From the NCBI GenBank assembly GCA_907163345.1, contig CAJQUN010000457.1:186001-250000 (forward strand): DNA of 64,000 nucleotides. Direction: 5' to 3'. The number at the start of each line of letters is the position of its first letter. The first letter of the stretch is position 1. The translations under genes were made by a program, and so were the position numbers. Below the pieces are notes generated by a model. That model was not told where the DNA came from and made no database searches. It saw nothing but the letters and a program-made list of their open reading frames with translations. Of the stretch, positions 10,150 to 22,690 are shown one piece after another. The DNA is from Haberlea rhodopensis (Eukaryota; Streptophyta; Magnoliopsida; Lamiales; Gesneriaceae).

Positions 10150-11445
10150 TCATACGAAATATTTCTTTAAATTGTGAACATTCCAAGGTCTCACCAATTC
10201 ACGACCTTCTTGGTCCTCTAGTTTATATGATCCTCGTCCGATCACCACTTTTACTTTGTAAGGGCCCTCCCACTTTTGTGCCAATTTCTTCAACGTTGCC
10301 AGCCTGATTAGTTCTTCGTAAACATCAGATCTCCAACCTGGAACGCTCTAGGGTGAACTCTTTGGTTATATGCATTGGTGATCTTTATCTTGTACATCTC
10401 CACCCGTCCAGCGGTTCTTTCCCTTAACTTGTCCACCCATCTAACTTTAGCTTTCTTATATCTTCGTTATTTTCAGGATTGTAACATTGTACCCGAAGAG
10501 ATTCTAGTCCAATTTCAGTGGGGATAAGGGCTTCTGACCCATACACTAGACTATATGGTGTTTCTCCCGTGGATACCCTAGGTGTCGTTTGATATGCAAA
10601 TAGAACACCGGGTAATTCATCCACCCAAGCTACTCGAGCTCCTTCCAATCTTGTTTTAATTCCGTGTAACAAGATCCGATTAATCACCTCTGCTTGTCCA
10701 TTAGATTGCGGATAAGTTACTGAAGTGAAAACTTGTCTGATTTTCATATCCTTGCACCCTTTTTCCATGGAACTGTCTTTCATTGTCGGAAATTAATCTC
10801 CTCGGTATTCCGAACCGGCATGTTATGTTTTTCCATAAGAATTTGATAATTTCCTCCTCGGTTATCTTTGCCAGGGGTTTAGCTTCTACCCATTTTGTGA
10901 AATATTCAACTGCCACCAAAAGAAATTTTCTTTGTCCGGATGTTGGAGGAAATGCCATACAATGTTCATTCCCCATTGGTCGAATGGACAAGAAGTAGCA
11001 CTGTTATTCAGAATTTCTGCAGGTGGGATAAATTGGCATGTTTCTTGCAATTGTTGAATTTTCTCACAATCCCTTCAGCACCATTTTTCATTGTAGGCCA
11101 ATAGTATACAACTCGAAGAGCCTTTTGATATAGCATATTGACCCCGAGATGACTTCCGCAACAACCTTCATGGATTTCTTTCATCAAGTGCTCCCCATAT
11201 TGGACCGAAGCGCATTGCAGGAAAGGGATTGGGAAGCCCCTTTTGAACAACTTGTCTTCGGCCAGTACAAAACGATTCTCCATTCTCTTCATCTGAGCAG
11301 CCTCTTTTGGGTTGGATGTCAAAATCTTGGTCTTCAGGAATTTAATGATATGCCCTCGCCAATACATTCCTGTTTTTCCATTCGTTGATTGAGCTAGCCA
11401 GCTTTGCCAGCTCATCAGCTCGGCTATTTTCTTCCCTTGGTACAT
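10150..11445 (-). pseudogene. Gypsy integrase (zinc region, catalytic core, C-terminus)
   Basis: 11008-11445 holds the linker and the HHCC-type region (EIHEGCCGSHLG...), ending FNNCKKHAN, where the first cysteine of the usual CxxC is lost. 10701-10991 encodes the core start (FLLVAVEYFTKWVEAKPLAK, then RLISDNERQF). 10424-10783 continues with YPQSNGQAEVINRILLHGIK and RVSTGETPYSLVYGSEALIP. 10150-10300 reads as the terminal KWEGPYKVKVVIGRGSYKLE and PWNVHNLKKY block. The pieces are in different frames, so the integrase is dead. In the intact family it joins element cDNA to host DNA. Confidence 0.9.
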
Positions 11446-11686
11446 GTGTTAACTTTACTTCCTGAAATTGACTCATCAGTGTCCGAGCAGTCTCTACGTA
11501 CTTCTTCAATTTTTATTCTTTTACTTTATACATTCCGTTCATTTGCTGAACCACGAGCATGGAGTCCATAAATGTTATTATTTTCCGAGCTCCATCATCC
11601 AACGCTACTCGAAGACCCGAGATGAGAGCCTTGAATTCGGCTTCATTATTTGAAGAATGAAACCCGAATTAGATGGCTACTTTAAT

Positions 11687-12290
11687 TTATTCTCCTTCGG
11701 GACTAATGAGCACTAAACCAGCACCGCTTCCCAATTGAGTAGACGATCCATCTACATAAATATTGCATTCCTTTTCTTCGGGGATATGGCTCAACTCTAC
11801 AAGAAAATCCGATAGTGCTTGAGCTTTGATAGTAGTTCGGGACTGATAAGTAATGTCGAATTCGCTCAGCTCGGTGGCACATTTCACCATTCGCCCAGAT
11901 ATTTTTGCTTTAGATAGCAGCTTTCCTAGGGGAGTGCTTGTCACCACCATGATGGGATGAGATAAAAAGTATGGCCGGAGTCTTCTTGTCGTAGTTATGA
12001 GGGCTAAAACCAATTTTTCAACTTCGGGATACCTCTGTTTTGCTCCTTGCAGTGTACTCTACTGACATAATATACTGGTTATTGTTGCCCTGACTTTAAT
12101 ACCTGATAACCTCCTCGGTCACAGATAGATAGACGAGGAGGGTCTCGTCATGCTCGGGTTTATGCATTAGCGGTAATCGAGCCAGATAATCTTTCAAATC
12201 CTTGAAGGCCTTTTGACATTGATGGCTCCATTCAAACCGAACCCCCTGCCTTAATGCTTTGATAAAACGCAAGCTTCTATTGCTAAGCAA
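11687..12290 (-). pseudogene. Gypsy RNase H region
   Basis: 12096-12290 contains QKAFKDLKDYLARLPLM, the RT/RNase H connection. 11687-12013 has HPIMVVTSTPLGKLL, the FDITYQSRTTIKAQALSDFL block, and ECNIYVDGSSTQLGSGAGLV, the start of the second RNase H-like domain found in Tat-type gypsy elements. A frameshift near 12050 separates the two parts. Confidence 0.88.
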
Positions 12291-13046
12291 GATATGAAGC
12301 GACTTAACGCATCTATTCTTCCTGCCAACCTATGTACTTCATTTAATGCCCGAGGAGGATTCATATCTTGGATTGCTCTGATTTTTTCCCGGTTGGCCTC
12401 AACACCTCTCTCCGTGACCATATATCCCAAGAACTTCCCACTATGTATTTCGAACGTGCACTTAACAGGATTCAACTTCATGCCAACTAATGGCTCCGGG
12501 TCCTTGGATGCACGGTATCGCTGGGGCGAGGGCTGCCTCTCAGCTTCCGATTCACCTCCCGGAGCTCTCGGCAACAAAAAAGAAATCTCCTTAAAGTGCC
12601 GAAGACTTCTTCCATATCCTCAATTAGATTTTGTGCCTTTTTACTTTTGATAAGGACATCATCCACATATACTTCCACATTCCGCCTTATCTGATCTCTG
12701 AATATTTTATCCATTAATCTTTGATAAGTGGCCCCAGCATTTTTTTAGGCCAAAGGGCATGACCACGTAACAAAAAGCTCCTCCTGCTGTAACGAAACTT
12801 ACTTTTTGCTGATCTTCCTGTGCCAAAGGGACTTGATGATATCCCTGATATGCATCCATAAGGCAAGTTCATGCCCCGCAGTTGAATCTACTAGCTGATC
12901 AATCCTTGGCAATGGGTAGCAATCTTTTGGGCATGCTTTATTCACGTCTCGGAAATCCACACATATTCGCACTTATCTCCTGAGTTGGACACTAAAACCA
13001 CATTTGAAAGCCATGTAGGAAAACTAATTTCCCGCACGTGGCCTGC
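12251..13046 (-). pseudogene. Gypsy reverse transcriptase, C-terminal part
   Basis: From 13046 downward the frame starts AGHVREISFPTWLSNVVL, then breaks. The catalytic VYVDDVLIKSK segment is at 12640-12690, and KLNPVKCTFEIHSGKFLGYM with EKIRAIQDMNPPRALNEVHR lies at 12290-12490. About 95 bp at 12490-12590 do not match the expected family sequence and look like filler DNA. Several frameshifts make it non-functional. The N-terminal part of the same RT is at 34549-34800. Confidence 0.9.
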
Positions 13047-14098
13047 TGTTAGGATCGGAGTAGTGTTTAGAAGGGGGGTTGAATAAACACTAGACTCAAA
13101 TTTGATTTTTCTTTGTTACTACAGACTGTTAAGTACTGCAATAGCTTCGCATTAGTTGCAAGTCAACAGACACTAATGATAGTGCAGAAGACGTCTGCTG
13201 GACTTATGAGTAATAACAACTGAATGGTAAATTGTAGAAAGTAAATGATACAAGAATTGTTTCTGGAAGTTCGAAGCACAACGCTTCTACGTCTCCCCTT
13301 CTTCCTTTGCATGAAGGATTCACTAGAAGACTTTGAGTAATACAATCCTGTTGTACAACCCCAATTCAACTGGATTTACCCCACTACCAGACTGAAACTC
13401 CTAGTCGCTCAATTTGTTCAGACACAATACGTCTGATAGTTACAAAGAGCTCACTCTTCTATCTTAGAGCAAATACAATTGATAAAGTGAATTAATCTAA
13501 GCACAAATGATCCTTAAGCGATCAAATAAAACAATAAGCTGTGCTTATAACTTTGAGCAGATCGATAAGATGAAGTATTTCGATGATATTGTTCTGCTCA
13601 AATGAATGCTCAAATAAAGTGATTGATTTTGATCTCGTATGTGTTCTTAATCTCTTGTGTCCGACGCCTTTGAGCATTTAAGTTGCACCTATATATAAGC
13701 ATTTCTGCCAACGACAATATTTCATTTTGTGTGCAACTCTTTACTTTGGTCAACCTCTGAAGCTGCAGTCTTCTATTTTAGACACTTTCCCTTCTGGTCT
13801 GTTCTTTCGGCGCTTGTCAGATAAGATCTCCTTTGTCTATTTATCATTTAAGGTAATCTTCAGTCCTTGGTCTTGTTCAGCATATTAAATGCTTCAATAA
13901 ATAGCCGTTGATTATTCGGACTGATGAACGAAGTTTGCTAACTTAGTAAGTTCTGATCTGTTCTGCATTGATCTGGTATGCTCTGATCTGGTTGACATCG
14001 ACCTGGTCTGTTTGTCATTGCCTTTATCGGTCTGGTCTATTTGTCACTGACTCTATCGGTCTGGTCTGTTTTGTCATATTTAAAATCCATAATCAACA
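13047..14098 (-). repeat. Copia 3' LTR (left)
   Basis: A 1052-bp LTR paired with 33668-34709. It contains GATCGGTCTGGTCTG-like short repeats near its right end. A C/T-rich tract (purine tract on the coding strand) follows at about 14099-14115. The two LTRs differ by many substitutions and small indels, so this insertion is clearly older than the LARD at 23240. Confidence 0.92.
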
Positions 14099-14396
14099 AA
14101 TTCCCCCTTTTTGATGATGACAAAACCTAGCTTCTTTATCCTTTTATTAAGTCCTTTTTTTTGTAGGAATTTCGTTTAGATCGATTAAGTATTTTTGTTC
14201 AAAATAAATGAACTTATTCAAAATAAATGAATAAGACTGAAAATTCCGACTGATTCAGATCGATTAAGTCTTTTTGTTCAAAATAAATGAACTATCAAAA
14301 TAAATGAATAAGACTTTGTATAAATGCGTCTGATGAATACATTTACATATGTTATTCATTACATGCAGTTATATATGTATGTTGTTCTGGCTTCAT

Positions 14397-16680
14397 TTAT
14401 TTATTCTTTTCCCATTTTTTGTCAGCAGCAATCCTCTGAAGGAAATCTACGATCTGCGTAAGCTGAGCGCAGATAGCATCCAGGCGATGATCTTGGGTAA
14501 GGAGGGATTTGGCAACATCAGTTTTGACTTTGGAAGCCAGCTCGATCTGTCCTTTTCTCATGCTGGTTTTATAGGATGCTTGCTGAGAGAAAAGATCGTT
14601 CAGACCACGCTGAATACTGTTGATGCTCTTCATCATCTTCTCCTTGAATGAATCAAAATCCAGAGAGGTAGTCTGCTGGCTTTGGTGAACTTTTCTTACT
14701 CGTTGGGAGAGAAAGAGAAAGTTATCAGATAACTCTTGAATAGACTTGACCACTGATGGAGCATCATCAAGGGAGTCTGGAATTTCTTCATTGTGTGACA
14801 CAGTCAGCTCTTTCCCTTTTTCAGTTGGCACAGCAAAAGAGTCAGCAAATTGGCGAGTGTCAGCCGGACTAGTTCCACCAGATCCGTAGAAAATTGATTT
14901 AAAAATGCCAAATCTGCAGCAAACTGATCTGTTTGGTTGAAAAGGCTCCTCAATTTGTAGAGCTGCAACAATGGACATTAGTCTGTGGTGCGACTAATGT
15001 GCTGGTCTGAGCTTCTGAGAATGATGACGCAAACGGAATGGAAGTAGTAGGAGATTCCAGCAGTACGTCCATTGCCTCGTTCTCTGCAGCAGACGGAGCA
15101 TTATGCAGTGGCTGCTCCGTTGGCTTAATAGTGGTTGGCTCAGAATTCTGCCCTACCACAGTCTGGCTTGCGGTTGGGTGATCCGGACTGGGAGGAGGGG
15201 TAGAGATGTTCAGCCGCTGACAATGCAGACGGACAGCCATATGAAGAGTTAAAATATCAATCTTCAGCTTAGCTATGACCGCGCTGTCATCCATGGCTGT
15301 CGGACTGGTGACATCAAATTGGCTTTCTTGGCTTGGATAAGGAGGTTTGCAAGCCTCACCCTGTGTTTTGCAAAAAAAAGATCTTTACGATGCACAGCAA
15401 TGCGAACAGCATCTGTTTCTGTGCCCTTCAGAACCTCCGGTTCCACTTTGTGCAGCCGCTTGAGTTTACCAAAGACCATATTGAAGTGGTTGACCGTTCT
15501 GTACTGGACCCATTCATCGAATACGACGGTGAGGGCATGTACTTTGTCTTCAACGTCTTCTATGACAATGTCAATGGTTGTTTGAGCAGCTGATTTGTGC
15601 TTGGAGGGTGCAGACTCTGTCAAGGTGGCTTTGCCCTTTCCAGCAACAGATAAGAGCTTAATCCCTGATTGGGTATAATCGTCCAATTCTTTGATTACAA
15701 TCCTCTTGACAACTGGGATCTTGGATGGGACTGGGGGCACCACTTTGGCTATTTTGGGTGGAGCTTTGGATGTTTGAAGTGGAGCTTGGGATTTTGGAAG
15801 TGGAGCTTGGAGTACAGGGGCTTCTTGAGTCGGAGGAAGGGTAGATATGGGTTTGGGGTTGCCAGAGGTTTTGTGAGTTGGGTTCGTGGCTTCTTTGGTA
15901 GGGGTTTGGTTAGGGAGGAAGTAATAGGGCAGACTGGGTTTCATCCGAGTCAGTCAGGACCACTACGAGTTTTCGCTTGGCCCTTGTTGTCTTCGTCTCT
16001 GCAGCCTGTTCAGCACCAACCTCCATTTTGACAGTCAATAAGTTTGTGGGAGTTGGGGGCGCACTCTTGGATCTAAGCAGAGCCAGTCCTTTAGGATTGA
16101 TGGCATTGAACAGACTGAGTGCTGAAGATTTCCCCAGCTCAATATTCATGGACTCTAGCAGCTTGTTCAGGGAACGATAAAACAGATAGTCTGCTTTACG
16201 GACGTGATGGTCTCCAGCAAAACACCAAAAAAGATGGAGGACCAGTTCACTTTCTGTCCAAAATGAATAGCTGCCATGACCCCGAACTTCTCAGACGTCA
16301 CGTGTCAAAACTCCCAGCCTTGCTCAGCAGTGGCTTTCCGACTATGTCGTAGAGTAATTGGAAGTGGAAAGACATCTCATTCTTCTTGAATCTCGCCTAA
16401 GTGTAAGTCCGAGGATAGAGACTCTTCGTTGAAATTCGTCCAGAATAGCTTTGGACAGATTAGCGAAGTCGGACATGCCAGAGGAGGGAAGTCCAAAAGT
16501 CTCCGTAAACAGCTCCTGAGAGATATCAACAATCTGGCCATCCACTGAAGAAAAGATTGAATTCTTGCGAGATACGGCGTTGGAAAATAGTTCTTTGATC
16601 TCCGATTCATAGACCACCGCGATGCATTCCAAGAATTTCCGCAGTCCTGAAGACTCTAGATTCTTGAATGTAGACACCAT
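14397..16680 (-). pseudogene. Extra post-pol ORF of the Copia element (envelope position)
   Basis: The ORF starts at 16680 (MVSTFKNLESSGLRKFLECI) and reads to about 14397 through several frameshifts. The N-terminal block has FSSVDGQIVDISQELFTETF and GLPSSGMSDFANLSKAILDE. The middle (15273-15944) is proline/lysine-rich. The C-terminal part (14397-14978) is coiled-coil-like (FLSQRVRKVHQSQQTTSLDF). It resembles a very abundant uncharacterised protein family I recall from Lamiales genomes such as Dorcoceras. I see no convincing signal peptide or membrane helix, so calling it an envelope is not justified by sequence. Its role is unknown. Confidence 0.7.
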
Positions 16681-17162
16681 TTATGTATCTTCCATCATGT
16701 ATATAGTATCAAACTCAACAGATAATGAATTGTGAGTAATGGTTGCCATTTAGAAAGATTAGGATTCAAATATGGAATAAGGAGGAGTTTAGGAAGAGAT
16801 AAGCAGACGACGGTAAAAAGATAAAAGTAAAATGGTTAGTGAGATGTACAGCCTGCTAAATAAAGAGATATTAGACACGTGTATGTATCTTGATGACTGA
16901 TATTTTAAAATTCAAATTTTAACGGACTGGATGAGAGTATAGTAAGGCTGTTAAAGTTAGATCAGTTCGGGCTTTAAAATATTACTATGTTAAAGATTGA
17001 TAGTATTTTGAGTCAGATCATAGGATAACATCATATCGATAGAGATCAGTTTGATAATCAGGACCGGTCTGTATCTTACTGACCATTGTATTATCGATCT
17101 GTACTGACACTAAATCTTTAAAAACGAGGTTAATATGCGTCAAATATATCACGATTAGTCTA

Positions 17163-17592
17163 TTAAATCAAGAATTTGACGAAAATAATTAAACTTAGCC
17201 TCGGGGAGTGGTTTAGTGAATATGTTTGCAGCTTGCTGGTCTGTTGAAATGTACTCGATCCGAATCTCCTTTTTGCCAACATGATCTCGAAAAAACGATG
17301 TATGATATCAATATGTTTAGTTCGAGAGTGCAAGACTGGATTATATGTGATAGCAATTGCACTTGTGTTGTCACAAAAGATTGGTGACTCAGTAGCTTGA
17401 ATGACATAGTCTCTGAGTTGATGTTGAACCCATAGCATTTGACTTCAACAGCTTCCGGTGACGATATATTCTGCCTCAGCTCTGGATGTGGCAATCGACG
17501 TTTGCTTCTTGCTAAACCATGAGATCAATCTTTCACCTAAGAATTGACAAGTTCCACTGGTGTTCTTACGATCGATCTTACATCCTGCATAG
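17163..17592 (-). pseudogene. Copia RNase H, C-terminal part
   Basis: Contains IFCDNTSAIAITYNPVLHSR and TKHIDI, the conserved end of Copia RNase H. Upstream in the other frame is a block typical of the SKKQTSIATS(R)AEAEYI region. Its N-terminal continuation is at 19977 onward, on the other side of a solo LTR that duplicated CATAG. Confidence 0.85.
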
Positions 17593-19971
17593 TGTAAGGA
17601 CCCCCGTGCCCTTAACCCGTTATTAGTGTATTAATCCATGCAATTAGTGCATACAATCATATAAGCATGGGGAAAAAGCCATATGCAAGTATAACATCAT
17701 ATACTATCCAGAAAATTTATTGCTTTTGATTCACATAATATTCAATTTCCCCCAACCAAGATCACTTAAATAGGATGCACCCTTATACATACACTAACAT
17801 GCTCTCAATTCATTTTGCAATTCGTAATTAATTGCATGCAACGCATAAATGAAAAGAGAAAGGCCCTTGCTTTCTTTATACAATACATATACACATACTA
17901 CTGCTCACATGCGAGCATCGAATAAGTATAAGTGTATCTAATGTATAAAGTATCATGCTTAATACCGTCGCTGGTACCTCGATCCTGGAAGCACCTCAAA
18001 TCCATAGCTCGAGCTCAACTCCAAGCCATCGATGTACCTAATAACCTGCCCCAACAGAGACAGCCCCCACACGGGGTGAGCATACCAATATCCCAAATCC
18101 AATAATCACAATAACACAATTCATAATTTACAAAATGTAAATGCTATGAAATATAAAGGATGCTCCCTGGATGGTATCATCCTCATCTGGGATTCCTTGC
18201 ACTGTCCCTGTTCTCAAAATAACTGAAACCATCAAATTCCCAAGTGCCAGTTAATCATTACATTGATTAACAATTCATTTGCCACATACCGATATCATAA
18301 TCAATAATATCAAATCATTAAACAATGATTACAAGTATTCCATACATTTCACTTATGGTCCCATAGTTCTATTCCATTGCTCGCTCCACAATAGCGGCAT
18401 TTCGTTCTGACGCATGCTCAACAGCAGTGGCATCATAACCGATGTTCGCTCAAGGCGACAACATCCCAAATCATTGCTCGCTCAAAAGCGGCAGCATATA
18501 AATCTCAATATATATAATTATAGCAAATACCATAAACCATGCATTTCAATACACATTCATTGTAATCAGTGTACCAAGCACTCAACAATTGCAATTATAT
18601 TAAAGGGATATGCTCGTACGTCATACGTACCTTATGATTCTGTGGTTCGAGTCCAACCTTGCCTGAGTCCCACGACCCGATGAGTTAAGTGCTAACATGC
18701 AAATGACTCCCAATTAAACATAGGCATGCAATCACGTGCACAAGCACGTTCACAACTTCCAAACCTATCGTCCATCCATGATGATTACCAAAATAAAAGC
18801 CCCCCGGCTAAGCATGCATAATACTTTCCATTATATGTTTACAAGATAGCCAAACACTCAATCGAGAAATCCGTTATATTAAATTTTGGCCCCAAGCAAT
18901 TCATTTTAAAAGTATGGCATTCCCATTGGAATGTAGACATTGCCCCGGAAATCGGTTAATTAAATCTCGATTCCAAAATCCCGACATTTTCCGAAATTCC
19001 ACAAAAACCAAGCCAAACAGGCCGCGATCGATCGCCCATCAGGCGCGATCGATCGCCATAACCCACTGCCCAAAAATAAAACATCCGCGGTCGATCGCCG
19101 CATATGCCGACAGATCGCCAAAAGTTTCTGGTTCCTCGCGATCGATTGGTGATATCTCGTGATCGATCGTGGGTACTGTTCATCGTCACCTATTTTCCAG
19201 ATTTATGTCGCGATCGATCGGCGCCAAGCCGCGATCGATCGCGACCTGCAATGTTCTGAAAAACTCGAGTTTTAATGGGGTTTTTCACACCCAAACTCAA
19301 AACCAACACCCCATACACCTTCAACACTTCCATTACACCCTTAGAAACCAATAAAAACACTAAAAACTCAACTTTGAATTTTTATAAAAAAAAACCCCAA
19401 TTTCCAAACCCAACAAAATACTCAGCCAAAAATCACCAAATTACAATCAAATCGAAGACAATTAAGAGGGAAAGGTTAATACCTAATTATCTTCGAGAAA
19501 TCCGACTCACGGGCCAAGCCTCTAGCCATTTCTTTACCAAAGGGAGCAAAGAGGGGTTTGGGGAAGGGGAAAACGCAGGTGAGAGGAGAGAGGGAGGGAG
19601 GAGAGTTCTTACAATGACGAAACATCGAGCCCACTTGGTATATATAGTATCAAAACTCCAAAATACCATTACTCCACAACTACATCATGATTCATTAAAA
19701 ATCATTTGTTTTCAAAAGTCATCTCTCCCCAATTCCCACTAGCAGCCCCAGTACAAAGTACTCCGGACCCCAAGTTCCACCAAGAACCAAATTTCAAGGT
19801 TATCACCACGATTAGGATACAATCTCATCACTTGGATCCAACGACTCCAAAAACAGGATTTAAAATCCCCGGGAGTCCCAAAACCGCAATTAATGCACAA
19901 TTGCCACAATTAAAATCCATTAAGGATAATTACTACATCGGGATTAACACCAATAATTCACGGGCATCACA
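17593..19971. mobile_element. Solo LTR (2379 bp) of the TGTAAGGACCCC family, TSD CATAG
   Basis: Begins TGTAAGGACCCCC and ends GGGCATCACA, flanked by CATAG at 17588-17592 and 19972-19976. It shares start, end and a central block (CATCGATGTACCTA, CCCCAACAGAGACAGCCCCC, GGGGTGAGCATACC) with the LTRs at 23240 and 29343, but is well diverged from them. No internal region is present, so it is a recombination product. It interrupts Copia RNase H. Its only open frames are short and meaningless. Confidence 0.92.
19020..19246. repeat. Cluster of GCGATCGATCGC palindromes in the solo LTR
   Basis: GCGATCGATCGC or near variants occur about eight times in roughly 230 bp, for example in GCGCGATCGATCGCC, TCGCGATCGATTGG, GTGATCGATCGTGG and CCGCGATCGATCGCG. 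Spacers are about 10-30 bp. The related LTRs at 23240 and 29343 lack the cluster. A similar cluster is at 63840-64000. Confidence 0.85.
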
Positions 19972-21150
19972 CATAGTCAGTGTCTGAATCCAGTCAAATT
20001 GAAGTTAGAATCTTTGGGATACCAAAGACCAACATTCTGAGAACCTTTTAAATATTTTAAAGTGCATTTAGTGGCAATGAAGTGGGATTGTTTAGGGTCA
20101 GATTGAATTCTAGCACACATACAAACGGAAAACATAATATAAGGCCGCTCGCTGTAAGATATAACAGCGATCCGATTAGACCTCGATACATTGTTACTCA
20201 ACTGACGTTCCCCCTTCGTCTTTATCTAACTTGATTGATGGACTCATTGGAGTTGAAGCAGTTGAGCAAGTCTCCATACCAAACCATTTGAGTATCTCCT
20301 TAGTGTACTTGGTTTGATTAATAAAGATTCCATTATCGAGCTGTTTGACTTGTAGACCCAAGAAGAATGACAATTCTCACATCATGCTCATCTCAAATTG
20401 GCTCTGCATTAAGTTAGAAAATTTCTCGCAAAGCTTGGGGTTAGTTGACCCAAAAACGATATCATCAACATATATTTGAATTAACAGAGTATGTTCGCCC
20501 TTAATAAATGTACATAAAGTTTTATCTACTGAGCCGATCTGGAAATCATGTTCCAGAAGAAATTGAGACAGAGTGTCATACCAGGCTCTGGGGGCTTGTT
20601 TAAGTCCATGCACTGCTTTATTTAGTAGGTATACGTGATCTGGAAAAGAGTGATTAAGAAATCCAGGAGGTTGCTCGATGTAGACTTCCTCCTGAAGTTT
20701 GTCATTAAGAAATGCACTCTTCAAGTCCATTTGAAATACTTTGAAGTCTTTAAAAGCAGCATACGCAAGAAAGATTCGAATGGCTTCTAGTCTGGCAACT
20801 GGTGCAAAGGATTAATCAAAATCGATTCCTTCTTCTTGTATGAAACCTTGTGCAACCAGTCTGGCTTTGTTTCTGACTACCACGACATTTGCATCTAGCT
20901 TGTTTCTGAAAACCCATCTGGTTCCAAAAACAGGCCGATCACTTGGTCTGGGAGTTAAACTCCACACCTGAGTCTGTTCAAATTGGTTGAGCTCTTCTTG
21001 CTAGCCTCTATCCAGTTATAGTCAGCTAAAGCTTCGTCAGTCTATTTTGGTTCCAGGTTGGATATGAATGCAGCGTGGGTTAATTCATCCATCATCTGTC
21101 ATCTAGTTCTTATGGGTGCAGATGGACTTCCAATCATCAGATCAGGTGGA
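19972..21150 (-). pseudogene. Copia reverse transcriptase and RNase H start
   Basis: 20377-20730 encodes the RT core: MDLKSAFLNDKLQEEVYIEQ, HGLKQAPRAWYDTLSQFL and the catalytic IYVDDIVFGS. The upstream part (20740-21110) is readable in broken form (WVFRNKLD-like, then the F-K-A-R-L-V-AQGF region). 19977-20201 continues into RNase H with KCTLKYLKGSQNVGLWYPKD. Stops and shifts at about 20210-20380 and 20810 disable it. Confidence 0.9.
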
Positions 21151-21156
21151 TGCCTC

Positions 21157-22690
21157 TTAGAGAACATATGGCACTGATGGAGGCAGAATACTGATATCGT
21201 CAGTATTGATCTTTACTTTGGTATTCGCTACTATCGGATCAGCGACATCAGCTCGATCTGGTAGAACTTCAGTGGCTTCTACCGGTCTGTCTGGTACTTC
21301 AGGTTCTGGTGGATTGTCTCTTAACCTGTCAACTGCATTCTCATCATCACTATTAGCTTCGAGATGGATATTTTTCATCTGATTTTGAATCATTTCCTTG
21401 TGGTTCTCAATATCAAAAAATTCATCAAAAACTACATGAATTGACTCTTCCACAGTTAGAGTTCAATTATATAAGACATGAAATGCTTTGCAACAGATGA
21501 ATATCCTAAGAATATTCCATCATCTGATTTAGATTCGAAAGCGGTTAGATGATTCTTACCGTTGTTATGAACATAACATTTGCAGCCGAAGATATGAAAA
21601 TATGAAATAGTCGGTCTGCTATTTGTCCATACTTCATAAGGTGTTGCATTTAATTTCTTATTAATCATGGACCGATTCTGTGTATAACATGCATTATTGA
21701 CAACCTCTGCCCAGAACTTTTGAGAGATTCCAGAGTCAGCAAGCATTGTTCTTGCTACTTCCTTGAGCGTTCTGAAACTCCATTTTGTTGAGGAGTGCGA
21801 GCTGCTGAGTATTCATGTCTGATCACTTGGTCATCTAGAAAGGATTCAATATTTTGATTTGAGAATTCAGTGCCTTTGTCGCTTCGAGTCCTGTTTATCC
21901 CAGAGGATTTCTCGTTGTGAATGCGTTTCAACAGCTTGATCAATTTCGGGTCGGTCTGATCTTTACTGCTCAAAAATATAGTCCACGTAAAACGTGAGTA
22001 ATCATCAATAACAACAAGAGTATACCGCATTCCCCCTAAACTTGTTATTGGTATTGGACCAAACAAGTCCACGTGCAATAATTCTAAGCAGCGTGAGGAG
22101 GATTTGGCATTCTTGTTCTTAAAGGATGATCTGACTTGCTTGCACATTTGACAAGCTTGACATATCTTATCCTTAGCAAAGTTGATCTTGGGTAGACCGA
22201 TAACTAAATCATTTTTACATAGGCTAGAAATATTCTTGAAATTAAGATGATTCAAGCGTTTATGTCATAACCAATGTTTATTATCGTTATGAGCGATGAA
22301 ACAAGTAGGATTATCAGGTTGATCATGATTCCAGTTAATCTTATAAGTATTTCCATTCCTGATTCCTATCAGCATGGTTTTATTAGATGATTTTACAGTG
22401 CAAGTGTGTTTGTGAAATTCTACGGTAAAACCATTATCACATAATTGACTTATACTAATCAGATTATAGCATAAGTTTTCAACCAACATTATATCTTTAA
22501 TAATGATGTTACCGTGGATAATCATACCCTTACCCACGGTTCTACCTTTCTCGTTGTCACTAAAAGTTATTCTTGGTCCGGTGGTATCAACCAAGTTGGA
22601 CAACATACAAGCATTCACTGTCATGTTTCTAGAACATCCACTGTCCAGAAACCACTCTGAGCTCCGAGCTTGATGGATTCTAGTTTTCTG
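21157..22690 (-). pseudogene. Copia protease end, GAG-pre-integrase and integrase
   Basis: Around 22620-22680 the frame holds the aspartic-protease motif FLDSGCSRNMT. 22265-22624 contains LCYNLISISQLCDNGFTVEF. 21755-22255 has the CxxC zinc finger ICQACQMCKQ, the integrase motif HVDLFGPIP, IDDYSRFTW, SDKGTEFSNQ, and the final catalytic glutamate in TPQQNGVSER. 21456-21746 has FWAEVVNNACYTQNRSMINK and the FGCKCYVHNNGK block. 21157-21453 is the acidic, proline-rich linker to RT. Only a few stops break it, so decay is moderate. Confidence 0.92.

Noticed and set aside
14349..16352. Plus-strand frames such as 15319-15593 and 15669-16031
   Set aside because: They are shadows of the minus-strand post-pol Copia ORF.
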